NCBI GenBank assembly: GCA_002491225.1
Contig: DKVN01000093.1
Coordinates: 1-7,684 of the forward strand
From: Faecalibacterium sp. UBA7177
Lineage (GTDB): Bacteria; Bacillota; Clostridia; Oscillospirales; Ruminococcaceae
Direction of reading: 5' to 3'
DNA: 7,684 nt
Positions 5,880 to 7,684 of the stretch are shown here, in pieces. The first letter of the stretch is position 1; each line of letters starts with the position of its first letter. A program made the translations under genes and the position numbers. A model generated the notes under the pieces. It was not told where the DNA came from, made no database searches, and worked only from the letters and a program-made list of their open reading frames with translations.

Positions 5880-6776
5880 ATGCCGGTGCTGACCAGCTAT
5901 TACCAGCATCTCTATGACTGCCCGGTGGTCGAGCTGCGGGGCTATGCCGCCCGGCACAAGCTGCCGGGGCAGGTCCTCGCGTATCTCGATTTTGGCGGGG
6001 CCACCGGCAGCGCCAAGGACGGCCTGGCCGAGGGGATGCTGGCCCTCGCCGCCGAGCGGGGGCAGCTGAAGGCGGGCCAGATGGTGGTGGAGGCCAGCGG
6101 GGGCACCTTTGCCAGCGCCCTGACCATCGCCGCCCGGGCCAGCGGCCACCCGGTGACCCTTGCGGTGCCCGACACCCTGCCCGAGGCGCGGCAGGAGGTG
6201 CTGCGGCGGCTGGGGGCAAAGCTGGTCTTTTCGGGCGGGCTGTACGGCCGCCGCGCCGCCGAGCAGCTGGCCGCCCGCACCGCCGAGGAGTGCGGCGGCT
6301 ACTATGTCAACTACTTTGCCAACGACGACAACCCCGAGTACCACCGCCGGGTCACCGGCCCGGCCATCCTGCGGCAGACCGACGCCGACATCGACGCCAT
6401 CGTGGCGGGGGTGGGCAGCGGCGGCACCATCACCGGGGTGGGCGAGCATGTCAAGGCCTGGCAGAACCAGATCAGCATGGTGGCGGTGGAGCCCTACGAG
6501 AGCCAGGCCATCGGCGGCGGCTTCATCGGCCGCCACGCCATCCCCGGCCTCGGCGCGGGCTTTGTGCCGGAAAATTACAACCCCTACATCGTTGATCTGC
6601 TGATGGCGGTGCCCAGCGGCGAGGCCCAGCGGGCCGCCCGCGAGGTGCTGCGCACCGACGGCGTGCCCGCCTGCGTCAGCGCCGGGGCGACCCTCTACGC
6701 CGCCCGCCAGCTGCTCGAAAAGGGCAAGGCCAAGCGTGCCTTGTGTATTTTCAGCGGGCGGATGGTGTATGAGTGA
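5880..6776 (+). CDS. Cysteine synthase-like PLP-dependent enzyme with altered substrate loop
   Basis: A 298-residue cytoplasmic fold-type II PLP enzyme related to O-acetylserine sulfhydrylase and cystathionine beta-synthase. PLP lysine K46 lies in GSAKD, the phosphate-binding loop is GSGGTITG (179-186), GLGAGFVP (223-230) is typical of cysteine synthases, and S292 near the C-terminus matches the serine that contacts the pyridine nitrogen. Two hallmarks are changed: the N-terminal GNTP motif reads YDCP (12-15), and the TSGNTG loop reads ASGGTF (72-77), losing the Asn that contacts PLP O3' and the final Gly. It may therefore act on another amino-acid substrate. ATG at 5880 has GGAGG 12 bases upstream, a longish spacing. 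It follows the kinase by 83 bp with no convincing terminator between them, so cotranscription is likely. Confidence 0.88.
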   Translation: MPVLTSYYQHLYDCPVVELRGYAARHKLPGQVLAYLDFGGATGSAKDGLAEGMLALAAERGQLKAGQMVVEASGGTFASALTIAARASGHPVTLAVPDTLPEARQEVLRRLGAKLVFSGGLYGRRAAEQLAARTAEECGGYYVNYFANDDNPEYHRRVTGPAILRQTDADIDAIVAGVGSGGTITGVGEHVKAWQNQISMVAVEPYESQAIGGGFIGRHAIPGLGAGFVPENYNPYIVDLLMAVPSGEAQRAAREVLRTDGVPACVSAGATLYAARQLLEKGKAKRALCIFSGRMVYE

Positions 6777-6779
6777 GGC

Positions 6780-6803
6780 GTGCCGCTTTGGCACCGCGCT
6801 TTT
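6780..6803 (+). terminator. Possible short terminator of the kinase/PLP-enzyme operon
   Basis: A 5-bp stem, GTGCC (6780-6784) with GGCAC (6790-6794), is followed by CGCGCTTTT. It starts 3 bases after the stop codon. It is weak on its own; the larger hairpin at 6838-6875 may be the actual stop. Confidence 0.3.
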
Positions 6804-6826
6804 GAAAGAAATGCGTCTCAACAGAT

Positions 6827-6875
6827 AAAAAAACACAAGCGCCGCCCCGCATCACAAGCGATACGGGGCGGCGCT
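6827..6875 (-). terminator. Strong intrinsic terminator of the aldo/keto reductase, between convergent genes
   Basis: A perfect 12-bp stem, 6838-6849 with 6864-6875, extends inside by three more pairs after one mismatch. Read on the minus strand it is followed by TGTG and seven Us (complement of 6827-6833), a textbook terminator for the reductase ending at 6977. On the plus strand the following sequence is not U-rich, so it may stop the PLP-enzyme transcript less efficiently. Confidence 0.85.
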
Positions 6876-6976
6876 GCTTCATGCCATCTGATGAGATTTT
6901 GGCGCGGAAAAGGCGCAAAGAGAGGGGAGAGCGGCCCGCAAAGCCCGCCCGGTGCCCGGCGTGCAACACCCGGCGC

Positions 6977-7684
6977 TCAGTACCCAAAGGTCTCCTTCGC
7001 CGCCTTCATGTTCTCGATGATCGGCACCTCAAAGGGGCAGCGGCTCTCGCAGGCGCCGCAGGCGATGCATTCCCCCGCGTGGGCCGAGAGGGCGGCGTAG
7101 TGCTCCCGCACCGTCTCGGGCAGCTGGCCCTGGGCCCTGCAGAGGTTGAGGAACTTGGTCACCGAGGCCACCTCGATGCCCTTGGGGCAGGGGGCGCAGT
7201 GGCCGCAGTACATGCAGTGCCCCCGCCAGCTGATCCTGGGGAAGGTGGTGAACACCCCGGCGTAGTCCCGCTCGGCCTCGTCCGCCTCCTCGTAGTGCAG
7301 CGCCTCCCGCAGCTGGTCGGCCGAGCGCGCGCCGCACATCACCGCGCCCACCGCGGGCCTCGTCAGCGCGTAGTGCAGGCACTGGCAGACGGTCATGGCC
7401 TTGCCGGCGGGGGAGTCCTGCTCGCTCAGCAGATCGCCGCCGCCAAAGGCCTTCATCACCGTGATGCCCACCCCCAGCCGCTGGCAGGTCTCGTACAGCG
7501 CCTCCCGCTGGGGGTCCAGGTTAAACAGCGGCTTTTCGTAGCTCTCGTCCGCCCACAGCTTTTCGATGTCCTCGTTGCCGGGCTGCAGGTCGTAGCAGGG
7601 GTTGATGCTGAACATCAGCACCTCGATGCCGCCCTCCTGCACCGCCTTGAGGGCCACGTCCGGGTTGTGGCTGCTCATGCCGAT
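6977..7684 (-). CDS. Aldo/keto reductase with C-terminal 4Fe-4S cysteine clusters, 5'-truncated
   Basis: The C-terminal 235 residues of an iron-sulfur aldo/keto reductase (COG1453-like), a cytoplasmic NAD(P)H-linked oxidoreductase of unknown substrate. The frame is open to the window edge (reading IGMSSHNP), so the ATG at 7678 is internal: IG-x-SSHNP is a conserved mid-protein strand of the barrel. The start, with the catalytic Tyr/Asp/Lys/His residues, lies outside. Visible features are the barrel strands IEVLMFSINP and VGITVMKAFGGG, the VGAVMCGARSADQL segment near the cofactor site, then two cysteine clusters: C-x2-C-x2-C-x2-CP (CMYCGHCAPCP) and C-x2-C-x2-C-x3-CP (CIACGACESRCP). Each can hold a 4Fe-4S cluster. 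The family is usually around 370-390 residues. It is convergent with the PLP enzyme. Confidence 0.92.
   Translation of the reverse strand: MGMSSHNPDVALKAVQEGGIEVLMFSINPCYDLQPGNEDIEKLWADESYEKPLFNLDPQREALYETCQRLGVGITVMKAFGGGDLLSEQDSPAGKAMTVCQCLHYALTRPAVGAVMCGARSADQLREALHYEEADEAERDYAGVFTTFPRISWRGHCMYCGHCAPCPKGIEVASVTKFLNLCRAQGQLPETVREHYAALSAHAGECIACGACESRCPFEVPIIENMKAAKETFGY

Noticed and set aside
4882..6219. Long minus-strand open frame of 445 codons opposite the kinase and PLP enzyme
   Set aside because: It is antisense to two clear enzymes, has an Ala/Gly/Arg/Pro/His-rich composition typical of the reverse of GC-rich genes, matches no family I know, and crosses the promoter region.

Overview
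The window is GC-rich, densely coded bacterial chromosome. AGGAGG-type ribosome binding sites, extended -10 promoters, a YesN-type regulator, a DIP1984-family protein and a GmuE/ScrK-like ROK kinase together suggest a high-GC gut Firmicute of the Oscillospiraceae/Ruminococcaceae kind (Faecalibacterium, Gemmiger or Subdoligranulum-like). That placement is inferred from gene style, not from a marker gene. I see no phage, transposase, CRISPR, toxin-antitoxin or defence genes, and no tRNA or rRNA.

Positions 2-2900 (+) hold the end of a carbohydrate ABC importer operon: the C-terminal two thirds of a lipoprotein-type sugar-binding protein, then two permeases of the UgpA/MsmF and UgpE/MsmG types. 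No ATPase is present, so the importer probably borrows a shared MsmX-type ATPase. Between binding protein and permeases lies about 330 bp of non-coding DNA. It contains a large nested inverted repeat (810-1006) that folds on paper into a three-way junction, followed by a second GC-rich hairpin (1049-1086). These may set the ratio of binding protein to permease. A terminator-like hairpin ends the operon.

Positions 2999-3995 (+) hold a YesN-type response regulator (receiver plus AraC DNA-binding domain) with its own extended -10 promoter. Its roughly 125-nt leader can form two mutually exclusive sets of stems. A perfect 11-bp hairpin follows the gene. No sensor kinase is visible. The regulator most likely controls the adjacent importer. 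Positions 3935-4265 are non-coding apart from terminator-like hairpins.

Positions 4266-4764 (-) hold a small coiled-coil DIP1984-family protein with its own promoter. It is divergent from a ROK-family sugar kinase (4921-5796, +, probably fructokinase), which has a near-consensus promoter. The kinase is followed, 83 bp later, by a fold-type II PLP enzyme related to cysteine synthase in which the usual SGNTG substrate/PLP loop is altered to SGGTF. The two probably share a transcript. A strong hairpin with a U-run on the minus strand separates this pair from a convergent, 5'-truncated aldo/keto reductase with two 4Fe-4S-type cysteine clusters (6977-7684, -).

Taken together, this is mostly sugar uptake and early sugar metabolism. 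The parts not explained by standard annotation are the two structured RNA-like regions and the altered PLP enzyme. I found no new multi-gene system.
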